A DNA stretch of 64,000 nt from Paenibacillus sp. GM2 (GTDB taxonomy: Bacteria; Bacillota; Bacilli; Paenibacillales; Paenibacillaceae): assembly GCF_900069005.2 (NCBI RefSeq), contig NZ_LN831278.1, positions 193,781 through 257,780 of the forward strand, given 5' to 3'. Below, piece by piece: positions 8,356 through 17,504 of this stretch. The notes under the pieces were generated by a model. It did no database searches. It was not told where the DNA came from and was given only the letters and a program-made list of their open reading frames with translations. The position numbers and the translations under genes were made by a program. Position 1 is the first letter of the stretch, and the number at the start of each line of letters is the position of its first letter.

Positions 8356-9806
8356 TTATTTATTGCTGATGATCTCGTTATAGGCTTTTAGGATAAGGGA
8401 TGTATCCCCTTGTTGTGGTGGGTACTCTTCGATGGCACAAGAATTCCGAATCAGCTCACGCGCTTCCCGCACATTCCCCAGCTCATGGTCAGCAATCATT
8501 TGCACGCATAGGTTTCCGATTGCTGTCGCTTCGGAAGGGCCGGCGTAGACCGTGATCCCTGCCAGATTGGCGGTCCATTGGTTAAGCATCGCCACATGGC
8601 TGCCGCCGCCAACGATGTAGAGCGAATCGATTTCACGCCCGGTCATTCGCTTCATTTGTTCCAGCTCCTTGGCATAACGCAGCGCCAGACTGCCGTACAC
8701 GCAATGGGTCAATTCACCGATTGACCCGGGAATCTCCTGGCCCGTCTCGCGGCAGTAGTCCTGAATCTCGGTGATCATATGACCCGGATGGTTGAAGCGC
8801 GGATCATTAACGTCAATCAACTGCCTGAAGGGCGGATATTGGCTGGCCTGGTCGGCCATTTCCGCGAAGCTGTATTTGTAATCCGTATTTCTGGCGATCT
8901 CCTGCACCATCCATAACCCCATAATGTTCTTCAGGAAGCGATAGGTGCCGTATGCGCCCCATTCATTGGTATAGTTCTCTGCAAAAGCTATCGGCTCACA
9001 CACGGGCTCGGGCAGCTCCATTCCAATCAACGACCAGGTGCCGCTGCTCAGGAAGGCCCAGTTCTTGCCCAGAGCCGGGGTTCCAACTACCGCAGAGGCG
9101 GTATCATGAGTAGCCACTGTAATTACATGGCAAGCGGGGATATCGTACCTCTCATGCCATTTTGATTGGAGCTCCCCAGATAGGTGCCTGCATCGGTAAG
9201 CTCCGCAAATTGATTGCGATCTATTTTTAGAAAATTCAATAACTCCCGATCGAAGTTCTGTTCGCGTAAATTCAGCATTTGCATGGTGGAAGCATTGGTC
9301 GCCTCAGCAACTCTTCTGCCGGTCAGCACGTAGCCGATATAATCGGGGATGAGCAGAATTTGCTCCGCTTGCCTGATGCGTTCCGGCTCCTCTGCATACA
9401 ACTGGTACAACGTGTTGAGCTCAAGAAATTGGATGCCGGTTCTCTCGTAAATATCTTGCTTCGGTATTTTTGCGGTCAGCTCGGTGATTTTGCCGGCGGT
9501 GCGGCGGTCCCGATAGCTGATCGGGTCGGCCAGCTTCTCGCTATTCGGCCCAACAAGCACGTAATCCACCGCCCAGGTATCGATGCCTAACGTGCATTCT
9601 GTGAGGCCTTCTTGCCGCAGCTTCTCTAATCCGGTGAAGATCCCGCCAATAAGTCCGTCGATATCCCAGCGCTCATGCCCGTCGCGAAGGGAGAAGCTAT
9701 TCTTGAAGCGATGCACCTCGCGAACCCGCAGCTTGCCTTCCACCACGTTGCCAAGCATAAGCCGTCCGCTGGAAGCGCCGATATCCACTGCAAGGTAGCT
9801 CTTCAT
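8356..9806 (-). pseudogene. rhaB: L-rhamnulokinase, interrupted by a single-base frameshift
   Basis: Two adjacent frames together make one FGGY-family rhamnulokinase, which phosphorylates L-rhamnulose. The N-terminal part (ATG 9806 to the stop at 9123) starts [20 protein letters not shown] and includes [14 protein letters not shown]. The C-terminal part (from about 9175 to 8356) includes [14 protein letters not shown] and [18 protein letters not shown]. The break lies at a run of four C (9174-9177; G on the coding strand). Adding one base there restores a continuous [20 protein letters not shown] joining the halves. This is a recent lesion, a sequencing error or a slippery site. The rest of the gene looks intact. 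Confidence 0.88.
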
Positions 9807-9919
9807 GTCAATCCCGTCCCCTCTTGGTAAAGCGGTTCTTTTGACCCGTTGTCCACTCATGTGCCAGGATCACCGCAGCGTAATAACGCATATTCACGTT
9901 TATTAAAGTGATTACCACC

Positions 9920-9948
9920 AATATATGTTTGGGAAATTGCGTTTACAA
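9920..9948 (-). promoter_or_regulatory. Candidate rhaBAM promoter with overlapping cre-like site
   Basis: On the minus strand TTGTAA (9948-9943) and TATATT (9925-9920) are separated by 17 nt, a good SigA-type promoter. TGTAAACGCAATTT (9947-9934) overlaps the -35 and matches 12 of 14 positions of the catabolite-responsive element TGWAARCGYTWNCW. This would give CcpA repression of rhamnose genes. It lies between rhaB and the divergent AraC gene. Confidence 0.5.
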
Positions 9949-9960
9949 TGACGGGAGATT

Positions 9961-10980
9961 ATGATAAAAGTATCAAATTTACAGGTTGTGATCGGGATGG
10001 ATGAGGCGATCAGGAGACAGATCTACCAGATCAACAGCATAGAGAGACAGCAGAAAGGAACCGGCCAGTTCATTATGGACTACCCGCACTACTCGTTCTC
10101 CAAAGAAGATGGCCATATGAATTTGCTGAATGAGTATTTTTTCAGGAACAAGGATATTTATGTTAGCCGGCATAATCGTTTTGCCGATTACCCTCTTCAC
10201 TCGCATCAATTTCTGGAGCTGAACTATATGCTGCAGGGGAATTGCTGTCAGGTCATTGAGGGCAAGGAGGAACTGCTGCAGGAGGGCGAATTGCTGCTGC
10301 TTGATACAAGCTCCAGTCATTCGATTCAGGCGCTGGGGGAGGATGATATTCTTATCAACATTTTGTTCCGTGATCAGAATATCAATCTGGAATGGCTTAC
10401 GGGAATCAAGAAGAAGAATAGTCTGGTCTTTGATTTCCTGTTGCGATCAGCGGTTGATGGCAATCCGATGAAGAAATATATTATTTTCAAGAGTGCGAGT
10501 ATTCCGCATATCCGGCGAATCCTGGAACAAATCATCACCGAATATTTCCGGGATGAGGAGTTTTCTACCAGGATTATCACGCTGTACCTGCCTATTCTTT
10601 TCACCGAGCTGGTTCGCAAGTGCGACACATATCTGTCTGATGAGGTCCAGAGCATCTATTCAGAGACCCATAACGTAGCGCTTAACACGCTGCAGCTCAT
10701 CGAACAGGAATATCGCGATATTACGTTGAGCACGGCGGCACAAAAGCTGGGCTATAACAAAAATTACTTGAGCAATATCATCAAGAAGAAGACGGGCTCC
10801 ACCTTTACGGAATTAGTGAATAAGCAAAAGATTCTGGCCGCCAACCTGCTCATAGAATCAACTCAAATGCCGGTGAATGACATCATCGAACAGGTGGGCT
10901 TTCAGAATAAAACACACTTCTATGTTTTATATAAGAGGGAATATCGAATGCTTCCGCTGCAGAAGCGAGCTGGCGTCTGA
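9961..10980 (+). CDS. AraC family regulator, probable rhamnose operon activator
   Basis: A 339-residue protein with a cupin-type sensor (PLHSHQFLELNYMLQGNCCQVIEG at about residues 79-102) and a C-terminal double HTH (LSTAAQKLGYNKNYLSNIIKK and VNDIIEQVGFQNKTHFYVLY). It is divergent from rhaB, the usual position for a rhamnose-responsive AraC activator. The start at 9961 follows GGGAG by 4 nt. The end (EYRMLPLQKRAGV) departs slightly from the usual GxxPxQYR motif. The ligand is inferred from context only. Confidence 0.82.
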   Translation: MIKVSNLQVVIGMDEAIRRQIYQINSIERQQKGTGQFIMDYPHYSFSKEDGHMNLLNEYFFRNKDIYVSRHNRFADYPLHSHQFLELNYMLQGNCCQVIEGKEELLQEGELLLLDTSSSHSIQALGEDDILINILFRDQNINLEWLTGIKKKNSLVFDFLLRSAVDGNPMKKYIIFKSASIPHIRRILEQIITEYFRDEEFSTRIITLYLPILFTELVRKCDTYLSDEVQSIYSETHNVALNTLQLIEQEYRDITLSTAAQKLGYNKNYLSNIIKKKTGSTFTELVNKQKILAANLLIESTQMPVNDIIEQVGFQNKTHFYVLYKREYRMLPLQKRAGV

Positions 10981-11014
10981 GCTGCAGCAATCGGTCACGA
11001 GGTCGTATATTTTT

Positions 11015-11935
11015 TTATAAGTTGATGACCACAATCGCCAGCACACCAAGCGAGATGCCGATCCGGCCCAGGCGGCTGAGCTTCTCGCGGAAGATAAACA
11101 TCGAACATAGGGTAATCGACACGATCATGCTTCCTTGCACGAGCGGGAACAAATAGGAGCTGGGGACCACTCCGGCCAAATAGGTGAGGATTAGATTGCC
11201 CATTAGCGAAGTAGCTGCCAGCAGTAGGAGCGGCAATATATTTTGATACAGCAGAGCGCTTTCCCGGGATAGGGAGAGGCGTTCTTTTTTATTCCCCCTA
11301 ACGGCCAGTACTGTATAAGTCAATGTATAAAACAGACAGGCAAATAAGAAGCCAACCAGCATCAGCCCCTTGGACTCGGTGCCCTCCATTCTGAATTGAT
11401 GGAACCGCTGAATAACCGCTAACATGCCGTTGCTCAAGAAGGTTAACAGGCAGTACAATTTCCACCTTGATCGACTCCCATTCCTCACTGGATCTGCATG
11501 GCCCCTTGGCTCGCTATTATCGGGATTTTTACTAATGAAATAAAAGGCGGCCAGGAACAGCAGCACCGCCACGACGACGGTAAGCTTCAGCGCTTCGCCA
11601 AAAGCAGCTATGCCGGTGAGCGCCGGGATAATCATGCTTGCCGAGAAGTAGAAGGCCGTGTAAGAGAGCGGCCCTGTGCTGATCGCCAGATTATAGAAAA
11701 TGATCGTCAGCGTGAAGCAAAGGCCAAACAAGCTTCCTAACACCCACGTATTAACACTAATTTGCCGAATATCGGGCTGAACGAGACTGAACAACAGCAA
11801 TCCCGCAGATGCGATTAGTGTAAACCCGGCATTGATCAGTAATCTGTCTCGTAAATGCTGTGCCCTGATCAGCTTCATCGACAGCGTCTGCCCTGCGAAC
11901 AGCAGAATGGCGACAATAATAAGCAGAATGTTCAA
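11015..11935 (-). CDS. EamA/DMT superfamily transporter
   Basis: A ~306-residue integral membrane protein with about ten hydrophobic segments in two repeats, typical of drug/metabolite transporters of the EamA family. The second half ends YLFPLVQGSMIVSITLCSMFIFREKLSRLGRIG, the family's conserved final hairpin. I prefer a TTG start at 11935 (LNILLIIVAILLFAG), preceded by a G-rich ribosome binding region; an upstream ATG at 11974 is in frame but adds a non-conserved stretch. It stands alone, convergent with the rhamnose regulator. The substrate cannot be read from sequence. Confidence 0.8.
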   Translation of the reverse strand: MNILLIIVAILLFAGQTLSMKLIRAQHLRDRLLINAGFTLIASAGLLLFSLVQPDIRQISVNTWVLGSLFGLCFTLTIIFYNLAISTGPLSYTAFYFSASMIIPALTGIAAFGEALKLTVVVAVLLFLAAFYFISKNPDNSEPRGHADPVRNGSRSRWKLYCLLTFLSNGMLAVIQRFHQFRMEGTESKGLMLVGFLFACLFYTLTYTVLAVRGNKKERLSLSRESALLYQNILPLLLLAATSLMGNLILTYLAGVVPSSYLFPLVQGSMIVSITLCSMFIFREKLSRLGRIGISLGVLAIVVINL

Positions 11936-12222
11936 CTCCAGCCCCCCCAGCAACAATCTCACAGTAATCAGCAAGCCGGGGATTGCTCTTGACGTAACGA
12001 ACTATCCACAGCCCGGCTTACACAGTAAGGACAGTATATGCGGAGGGTCTCTGTTCGTAAACGATCATCATTTAAGCTGGGCATTCATTTTTTAAGATTA
12101 TAAATTTTGAGTGTCGGAATTAAATAACGGCGATTTACGGATGGGTAGGCTCCTCTTATGATTAGGGCAGGTTATCGTCGACGGATAGCAGCCTCATTCA
12201 TTTACAACAGGAGGGGAACAAT

Positions 12223-13194
12223 TTGTTAATAGCCAAGAAGCAGCGGGCTCCTGCGGGTGCAACCCATACAAGGACGGCAGCGGGCAGGAATTATAAATGG
12301 CTGATGGTGAAACGCAACAAGGCGTTATACTTATTTATACTACCGGCATTTTTGTACTTTTTTATATTTGCTTATATTCCAATGTACGGCGTGCAGATCG
12401 CGTTCAAGGATTTTATCGCTACGAAGGGCTTTGGAGGCAGTCCGTGGGCCGATCCCCTATTGAAGCACTTTATAACCTTCTTTAGCTCGGTGCGGTTCGG
12501 TGAAATCTTCTGGAATACCATCCGGATCTCCCTGTATTATTTGCTTATCAGCTTTCCGGCTCCGATTATACTGGCGCTGATGATCAACGAGGTTCGCGGT
12601 ACCCGGTTCAAGAAGCTGGTGCAGAATATTACTTATATGCCCTACTTCATCTCCACCGTTGTTCTGGTAGGCATGATCGATCTGTTCTTCTCCAACTCGG
12701 GGCTGGTCAACCAACTGACAGGATTATTTGGCCTCGAACCGGTATTATTTCTGCAAAAGGAAGCGTTATTCGATCATATGTATGTATGGTCAGGCGTATG
12801 GCAGGCGACAGGGTACGGTTCGGTCATCTATTTTGCGGCGCTGGCCGGAGTATCGCCCGAGCTGCATGAGGCAGCTACGATCGATGGAGCGACACGCCTC
12901 CAGCGGGTCATCCACGTCAATATTCCGGCGATCATGCCGACGATCATTATTATGCTGATTATCAGTGTCGGCGGGATTATGAACCTGAGCTTCGAGAAGG
13001 TGCTGCTGATGCAGAAGGATATCAATATCGCCAGCTCGGAGGTCATTTCCACCTATGTGTACAAGCTGGGGATTCAGAAGGCGCAATACAGCTTATCGTC
13101 CGCGGTCGGCCTGTTCAACAACCTCATCAATCTGGCTCTGCTCATCATGGTTAATAGAATCGCCCGCAAAGTCGGCGAGACCTCATTGTGGTAA
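12223..13194 (+). CDS. ABC sugar transporter permease (LplB/CUT1 type), importer 1
   Basis: A 323-residue inner membrane permease with six predicted membrane helices after a basic N-terminus. It shows the LplB signature FLYFFIFAYIPMYGVQIAFKDF and the cytoplasmic EAA loop EAATIDGATRLQRVIHVNIP that docks the ATPase. The start is TTG 12223, 8 nt after AGGAGG. It is the first gene of a five-gene run: permease, permease, lipoprotein, beta-helix protein and oxidoreductase. No ATPase gene is present. The substrate is probably an oligosaccharide, by family. Confidence 0.9.
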   Translation: MLIAKKQRAPAGATHTRTAAGRNYKWLMVKRNKALYLFILPAFLYFFIFAYIPMYGVQIAFKDFIATKGFGGSPWADPLLKHFITFFSSVRFGEIFWNTIRISLYYLLISFPAPIILALMINEVRGTRFKKLVQNITYMPYFISTVVLVGMIDLFFSNSGLVNQLTGLFGLEPVLFLQKEALFDHMYVWSGVWQATGYGSVIYFAALAGVSPELHEAATIDGATRLQRVIHVNIPAIMPTIIIMLIISVGGIMNLSFEKVLLMQKDINIASSEVISTYVYKLGIQKAQYSLSSAVGLFNNLINLALLIMVNRIARKVGETSLW

Positions 13195-13206
13195 GGAGGA
13201 GTTTTT

Positions 13207-14106
13207 GTGCAAGTACAAGAGACGAAGGCCGATAAGCTTTTTAATACAACGAACATGGTTATCCTGGTTGCTATTTTGCTGCTCACGCTGTATCCGTTAT
13301 GGTTTATTGTAAGCGCTTCGATTAGTAATCCGGACCTGGTCAATTCCGGCAAAATGCTGCTATGGCCCAAGGATATTTCCTTCGCCGGCTATAAGAGCAT
13401 TTTCCATGATAACAGCATACTCAGAGGATACTTCAACACGATTCTCTATACGGCTGGCGGAACGGCAATCAATGTTATGGTGACCGTGCTGGCGGGGTAT
13501 GCGCTATCGCGCAAGGATTTTGTAGGGGGCAAATTTTTTACCATTATGTTCCTCATCACGATGTTCTTCTCCGGCGGACTTATTCCGACGTTTATGACGG
13601 TGAAGAGCGTAGGGTTATACAACTCACCCTGGGTGATGGTCATTCTGGGGGCTACATCCATGACTAACATCATTATTACAAGGACTTTCTTTCAGACAAC
13701 GATCCCGACGGAGGTTCAGGAGGCGGCGCAGATTGACGGCTGCTCCAACATTCGCTTGTTCCTGCAGGTCGTGCTCCCGCTATCCTCGGCCATCGTGGCC
13801 GTTATGGCCTTGTTCAGCGCCGTCGCTCACTGGAACGGCTACTTCACCGCTCTGATCTACATTCGGGATGAGCAGTGGCAGCCGCTGCAGATTGTGCTGC
13901 GTGAGACGCTGCTGAAGAGTCAATTCAACGCCAATCTGCTGCAGCAGGGCGGCGATACGGCAGGATTGCTGCAGGAGGAGCTGTGGGCGGCGGAGCAGAT
14001 CAAGTATGCCCTGATCGTCATTGCGTCTTTGCCGGTGATGGCGATGTACCCTTTTGTCCAGAAGTATTTTGTCAAAGGGGTCACGCTTGGATCGGTCAAG
14101 GGCTGA
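13207..14106 (+). CDS. ABC sugar transporter permease (LplC/YtcP type), importer 1
   Basis: A 299-residue second permease with six membrane helices. It carries LTLYPLWFIVSASISNPDLV near the N-terminus, the EAA loop EVQEAAQIDGCSNIRLFLQV, and the typical C-terminus PFVQKYFVKGVTLGSVKG. It starts at GTG 13207, 12 nt after the previous stop, with GGAGGAG upstream. It forms the heterodimeric channel with the preceding permease. Confidence 0.92.
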   Translation: MQVQETKADKLFNTTNMVILVAILLLTLYPLWFIVSASISNPDLVNSGKMLLWPKDISFAGYKSIFHDNSILRGYFNTILYTAGGTAINVMVTVLAGYALSRKDFVGGKFFTIMFLITMFFSGGLIPTFMTVKSVGLYNSPWVMVILGATSMTNIIITRTFFQTTIPTEVQEAAQIDGCSNIRLFLQVVLPLSSAIVAVMALFSAVAHWNGYFTALIYIRDEQWQPLQIVLRETLLKSQFNANLLQQGGDTAGLLQEELWAAEQIKYALIVIASLPVMAMYPFVQKYFVKGVTLGSVKG

Positions 14107-14139
14107 CAATATAAACCTAAATAAAGGAGGAGCAAGGGA

Positions 14140-15807
14140 ATGAAAAGAGGGGTAAAAGCAAGAAGCTTCGCAGGGTTTATGGTTCTGATTCTGATGTTCG
14201 CCTCAATGATGGGCTGTTCTGCATCATCCAACTCGAATTCGGGTACAGGGACGAAGAATAATTCCTCGGCCTCGAACAACGAAGGGCCGGCGGGTGCAGG
14301 GCCGGATTATATGAATCCGGTTGGCGAATATCCGATTACAAAGGACCGAATTACGTTGACGGTGATGGGCAAGAAGGACCCGGGCGGCACCGAATGGAGC
14401 GAGCTGGAGATCTTCAAACGGTTGGCGGAGAAGACCAACATTGATCTGAAGTTCGAGCTGGCTGAGGGCGACACCTTTAATGAGAAGAAGAATATCGCGC
14501 TGGTTGGCGGGGAATATGCCGACATTATCCTGAGGGGCGCGGAGAAGACCGATGAAGAGACCTATGGCCCACAGGGGATTTTCCTTGACCTAACCGATCT
14601 GATCGATAAGTATGCGCCGAATATTAAGGCGCTGCTTGCTAAGGAGCCGTCTGTCCGAGCTGCTGTAACTTCGATGGATGGGAAAATCTACGGTCTGCCT
14701 TACTACTTCAAGACGGCGACTACACAGGGGCATCTTAGCTTTTTTGATGAGCAGTGGATGAAGAATGTCGGTATCGAGACTCCTCCAACGACGACGGATG
14801 AGCTCTATACGATGCTGAAGGCGTTCAAGGAGCAGGATGCGAACGGCAACGGCGATCCGAATGACGAGATTCCGTTCTCCGGCGTTGGCCTGATCGCCAT
14901 GCAGAACCTGCTGATTCCTGCGTTTACCGGAATGACCGGCGGCATCGGCTTTGATGTTAACGATGCGGGCGAAGTTGTCTATGTGCCGGCGATGCCTGAG
15001 TATAAGGAGTTTCTGGCTTACGCCAACAAGCTGTATAAAGAGGGCCTGATCGACCGGGAGTTCTCCACTCAAACCTCACAGCAGTGGCAAGCCAAGGTGA
15101 AGGGCGGATTGGTGGGCGTATACAACGCTTCTCCAACCCTGCTTGACCCTGAGACGACCAAAACGGAGCAGCTTAGCCTGGTTCCGCTCACCTCTCCGAC
15201 GAATGATAAGCGGGTTGTGAAGACGCCGGATAATCTATACACCAGCCGTGCTGTTATCACGGATAAATGCAAATATCCGGAGGCTGCGATCCGGCTGCTC
15301 GATATGTTCTACGCGACAGAGGAGAACGCGGTAGACGGCTTCTATGGCAATACAGTCTTCCTGGGTTATGAAGGCGAGCATTGGAAATATACAGACGACA
15401 GCAAGGCCCAATATGAATGGATTCCACCGATTACGGGCTTCGGGGATATTAACAAATCGGTCTCCGTCAATATGGAGCTGCCTGGGCTGCTGGATTTCAT
15501 GGCTATCCCGGCGAACTACCCTCTCATGGAGATGAAGGTGAATCAGGTCAACCAGAATCAGGTTCCGTATTACCGGGATGCGTATCCGGTGAATGCCCGC
15601 TACACAACGAAGGAATCGGAGAGAGGAAATGTCATTGAGAACGATCTGTTCTCATATGTCAATCTGATGACGACGAAGTTCATTATTGGCGAGGAGAGCC
15701 TGGATAACTTCAACAGCTATATTGGGACACTGGACAAAATGGGGCTGCCGGAGCTGATGGAAATTAAAACGGCGGCGCTGCAAAGATGGAACGAAGCGAT
15801 AAAATAA
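14140..15807 (+). CDS. ABC sugar transporter substrate-binding lipoprotein (LplA-like), importer 1
   Basis: A 555-residue lipoprotein: signal peptide with the lipobox cysteine at residue 26 (ASMMGC), a Ser/Asn-rich linker, then a type 1 extracellular solute-binding domain. Family features include KIYGLPYYFKT, LKAFKEQDANGNGDPNDEIP (an EF-hand-like insert seen in LplA proteins) and the C-terminal YIGTLDKMGLPELMEI. It binds sugar outside the cell and delivers it to the two permeases upstream. AGGAGG precedes the ATG by 11 nt. Confidence 0.92.
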   Translation: MKRGVKARSFAGFMVLILMFASMMGCSASSNSNSGTGTKNNSSASNNEGPAGAGPDYMNPVGEYPITKDRITLTVMGKKDPGGTEWSELEIFKRLAEKTNIDLKFELAEGDTFNEKKNIALVGGEYADIILRGAEKTDEETYGPQGIFLDLTDLIDKYAPNIKALLAKEPSVRAAVTSMDGKIYGLPYYFKTATTQGHLSFFDEQWMKNVGIETPPTTTDELYTMLKAFKEQDANGNGDPNDEIPFSGVGLIAMQNLLIPAFTGMTGGIGFDVNDAGEVVYVPAMPEYKEFLAYANKLYKEGLIDREFSTQTSQQWQAKVKGGLVGVYNASPTLLDPETTKTEQLSLVPLTSPTNDKRVVKTPDNLYTSRAVITDKCKYPEAAIRLLDMFYATEENAVDGFYGNTVFLGYEGEHWKYTDDSKAQYEWIPPITGFGDINKSVSVNMELPGLLDFMAIPANYPLMEMKVNQVNQNQVPYYRDAYPVNARYTTKESERGNVIENDLFSYVNLMTTKFIIGEESLDNFNSYIGTLDKMGLPELMEIKTAALQRWNEAIK

Positions 15808-15841
15808 CGTTGCCTTCTATCGGGCGAACGGAGGGATACTT

Positions 15842-17437
15842 GTGATCTATCATATCGATTCGATTGATGAGTTAATGGCTCTGCCGATGGAGGAGCTGCA
15901 GAACGGCGATACCGCCGTTCTGTCCTGCTTGCCTGAGCACGTGGGGTCAGGGGGAATCGCTGCAAGGCTGGAGTGGCAGCCGGATTGTATGCTAAGCCAT
16001 AACGGCGGCACGGTGATCGCGCCTGAGGACATGCGGCGTGCTGACGAAGCCGGGCTTGCGGGACAGGGGGCCGCCAGGATCCCCGGCGTGTCTCCAGGTG
16101 AGGTGAGCGCCCCGTTGCCTCCTGGAAGATGGCGGCTGCTGCATGGCGGCGTAGGCGATTTTCGCTACTTTGGTATCTTTGGCCCCGAGCGGCCTGCAGA
16201 TCAGGCGCTTGAGGCGATGGTGAACGATCCGGAGATCAAGCGGATTGAGGGCTATACGGATCTGCGCTTTACGAAGCGGCACAAATTTCACCGCAGCGGG
16301 CTGGAGCTGGACTTCAACAACTGCACGGTTACTGCGGATGGCATCGAGCCCGCACAGCCTAATGATCCTTTTGGCGCTATTATGCATTTCTGCGGCAGAC
16401 TTACCGGGAGCACACAGCAGTTAACACTGACCGAACCGCTGCGGGAGCTGGAGGATATCTTCGAGGTTGCGGACAGCAGCGCCTTCCGGCTATACGAATG
16501 GTGGGTGGTGACGGTAAATCCTTTGGCCGGCAAGGAAGAAAAGGAGATCGACAAGCTGCTGATGGTGACGGAGATTATCGATGCGACACATGTCCGGTTT
16601 AACTATAAAATGGGCTGGGAGCTTGCTGAAGGACGCCTGCTTACTTATCAGAAAGCCCAGCCTGTGCGCCAGATCCATGTGCGCAATATGGTGTTCTGGG
16701 GAAATGCTGGAGGCGAGCAGCAAGGCGCCCAGCCCTTAGCCTTCGAGTATGCGGTGGAATGCAACGCCTCCGGGCTTAAGGCTTATCATACCTATTGGCC
16801 TGTCATTATGCGCAGGCACAATACCCATTATGTGACCGAGGGCTGCACGCTTGTTAATCCCGTGGAGGTGATCGTAGGCGGCACGGGTTATTTAACGCAG
16901 CAAATTCATTGTTTGTATGGCAAGGTACGTGACTGTACGACCAGCAATGCGCGCCATCTGAACGACTTTACTGGCAGCGCCTATTGTATGGTCGAGAACT
17001 GCCACGGCGACGGCGACTATCATGGCGCCTTTGTCACGCACGGCCAGTTCGAGCACGATTTGACCTATATCGGAAATTCCGGCCTGATTTCCTTTGCCAA
17101 CAGCGGGCCAACCTGGGGGGAGAGCGCCAGAAGGATTGCTGTGAAGCGGCACTCCGGCTGCTGGATGATTGCCCGCTCCAAGGTCTCTGACCTGACGCTC
17201 GAGGATGTGCACATCGTGAAGACGAAGAATTATCCCCAGTGCGGTACGATGCTGATTAATACCGATGGCGTGCAAATCCGCGGCTGCACCGCCGATAAGC
17301 TGATTTTTACGCAGCGGAGTTCGCGTTCCCGGCGTCCAAATGTCGTACAGGACTGTGCCTTCGCGGACGGGATCGAAATTGCGCGCGAAGGGGCCCAGGC
17401 AGTAACGAACAAAATTAGGGTTCGGGATGAATTATAG
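15842..17437 (+). CDS. Parallel beta-helix protein of unknown activity
   Basis: A 531-residue protein with no signal peptide, starting at GTG 15842 after GGAGGG. From about residue 140 it shows short repeating beta-strand turns typical of a right-handed beta-helix: FHRSGLELDFNNCTVTADG, IHVRNMVFWGN, HNTHYVTEGCTLVNPVEV, VRDCTTSNARHLNDFTGSAY, VENCHGDGDYHGAFVTHGQF. Such folds are common in pectate lyases, polysaccharide epimerases and tailspikes, but I do not recognise a catalytic motif. Its place in an importer operon suggests it acts inside the cell on the imported oligosaccharide. No family name can be given with confidence. Confidence 0.72.
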   Translation: MIYHIDSIDELMALPMEELQNGDTAVLSCLPEHVGSGGIAARLEWQPDCMLSHNGGTVIAPEDMRRADEAGLAGQGAARIPGVSPGEVSAPLPPGRWRLLHGGVGDFRYFGIFGPERPADQALEAMVNDPEIKRIEGYTDLRFTKRHKFHRSGLELDFNNCTVTADGIEPAQPNDPFGAIMHFCGRLTGSTQQLTLTEPLRELEDIFEVADSSAFRLYEWWVVTVNPLAGKEEKEIDKLLMVTEIIDATHVRFNYKMGWELAEGRLLTYQKAQPVRQIHVRNMVFWGNAGGEQQGAQPLAFEYAVECNASGLKAYHTYWPVIMRRHNTHYVTEGCTLVNPVEVIVGGTGYLTQQIHCLYGKVRDCTTSNARHLNDFTGSAYCMVENCHGDGDYHGAFVTHGQFEHDLTYIGNSGLISFANSGPTWGESARRIAVKRHSGCWMIARSKVSDLTLEDVHIVKTKNYPQCGTMLINTDGVQIRGCTADKLIFTQRSSRSRRPNVVQDCAFADGIEIAREGAQAVTNKIRVRDEL

Positions 17438-17504
17438 AGCAGCGCAACTTCATGCTTGTTAAATAGGAATCAATCATTTCAGGACTTGAGGAGAGGGTTG
17501 CATC

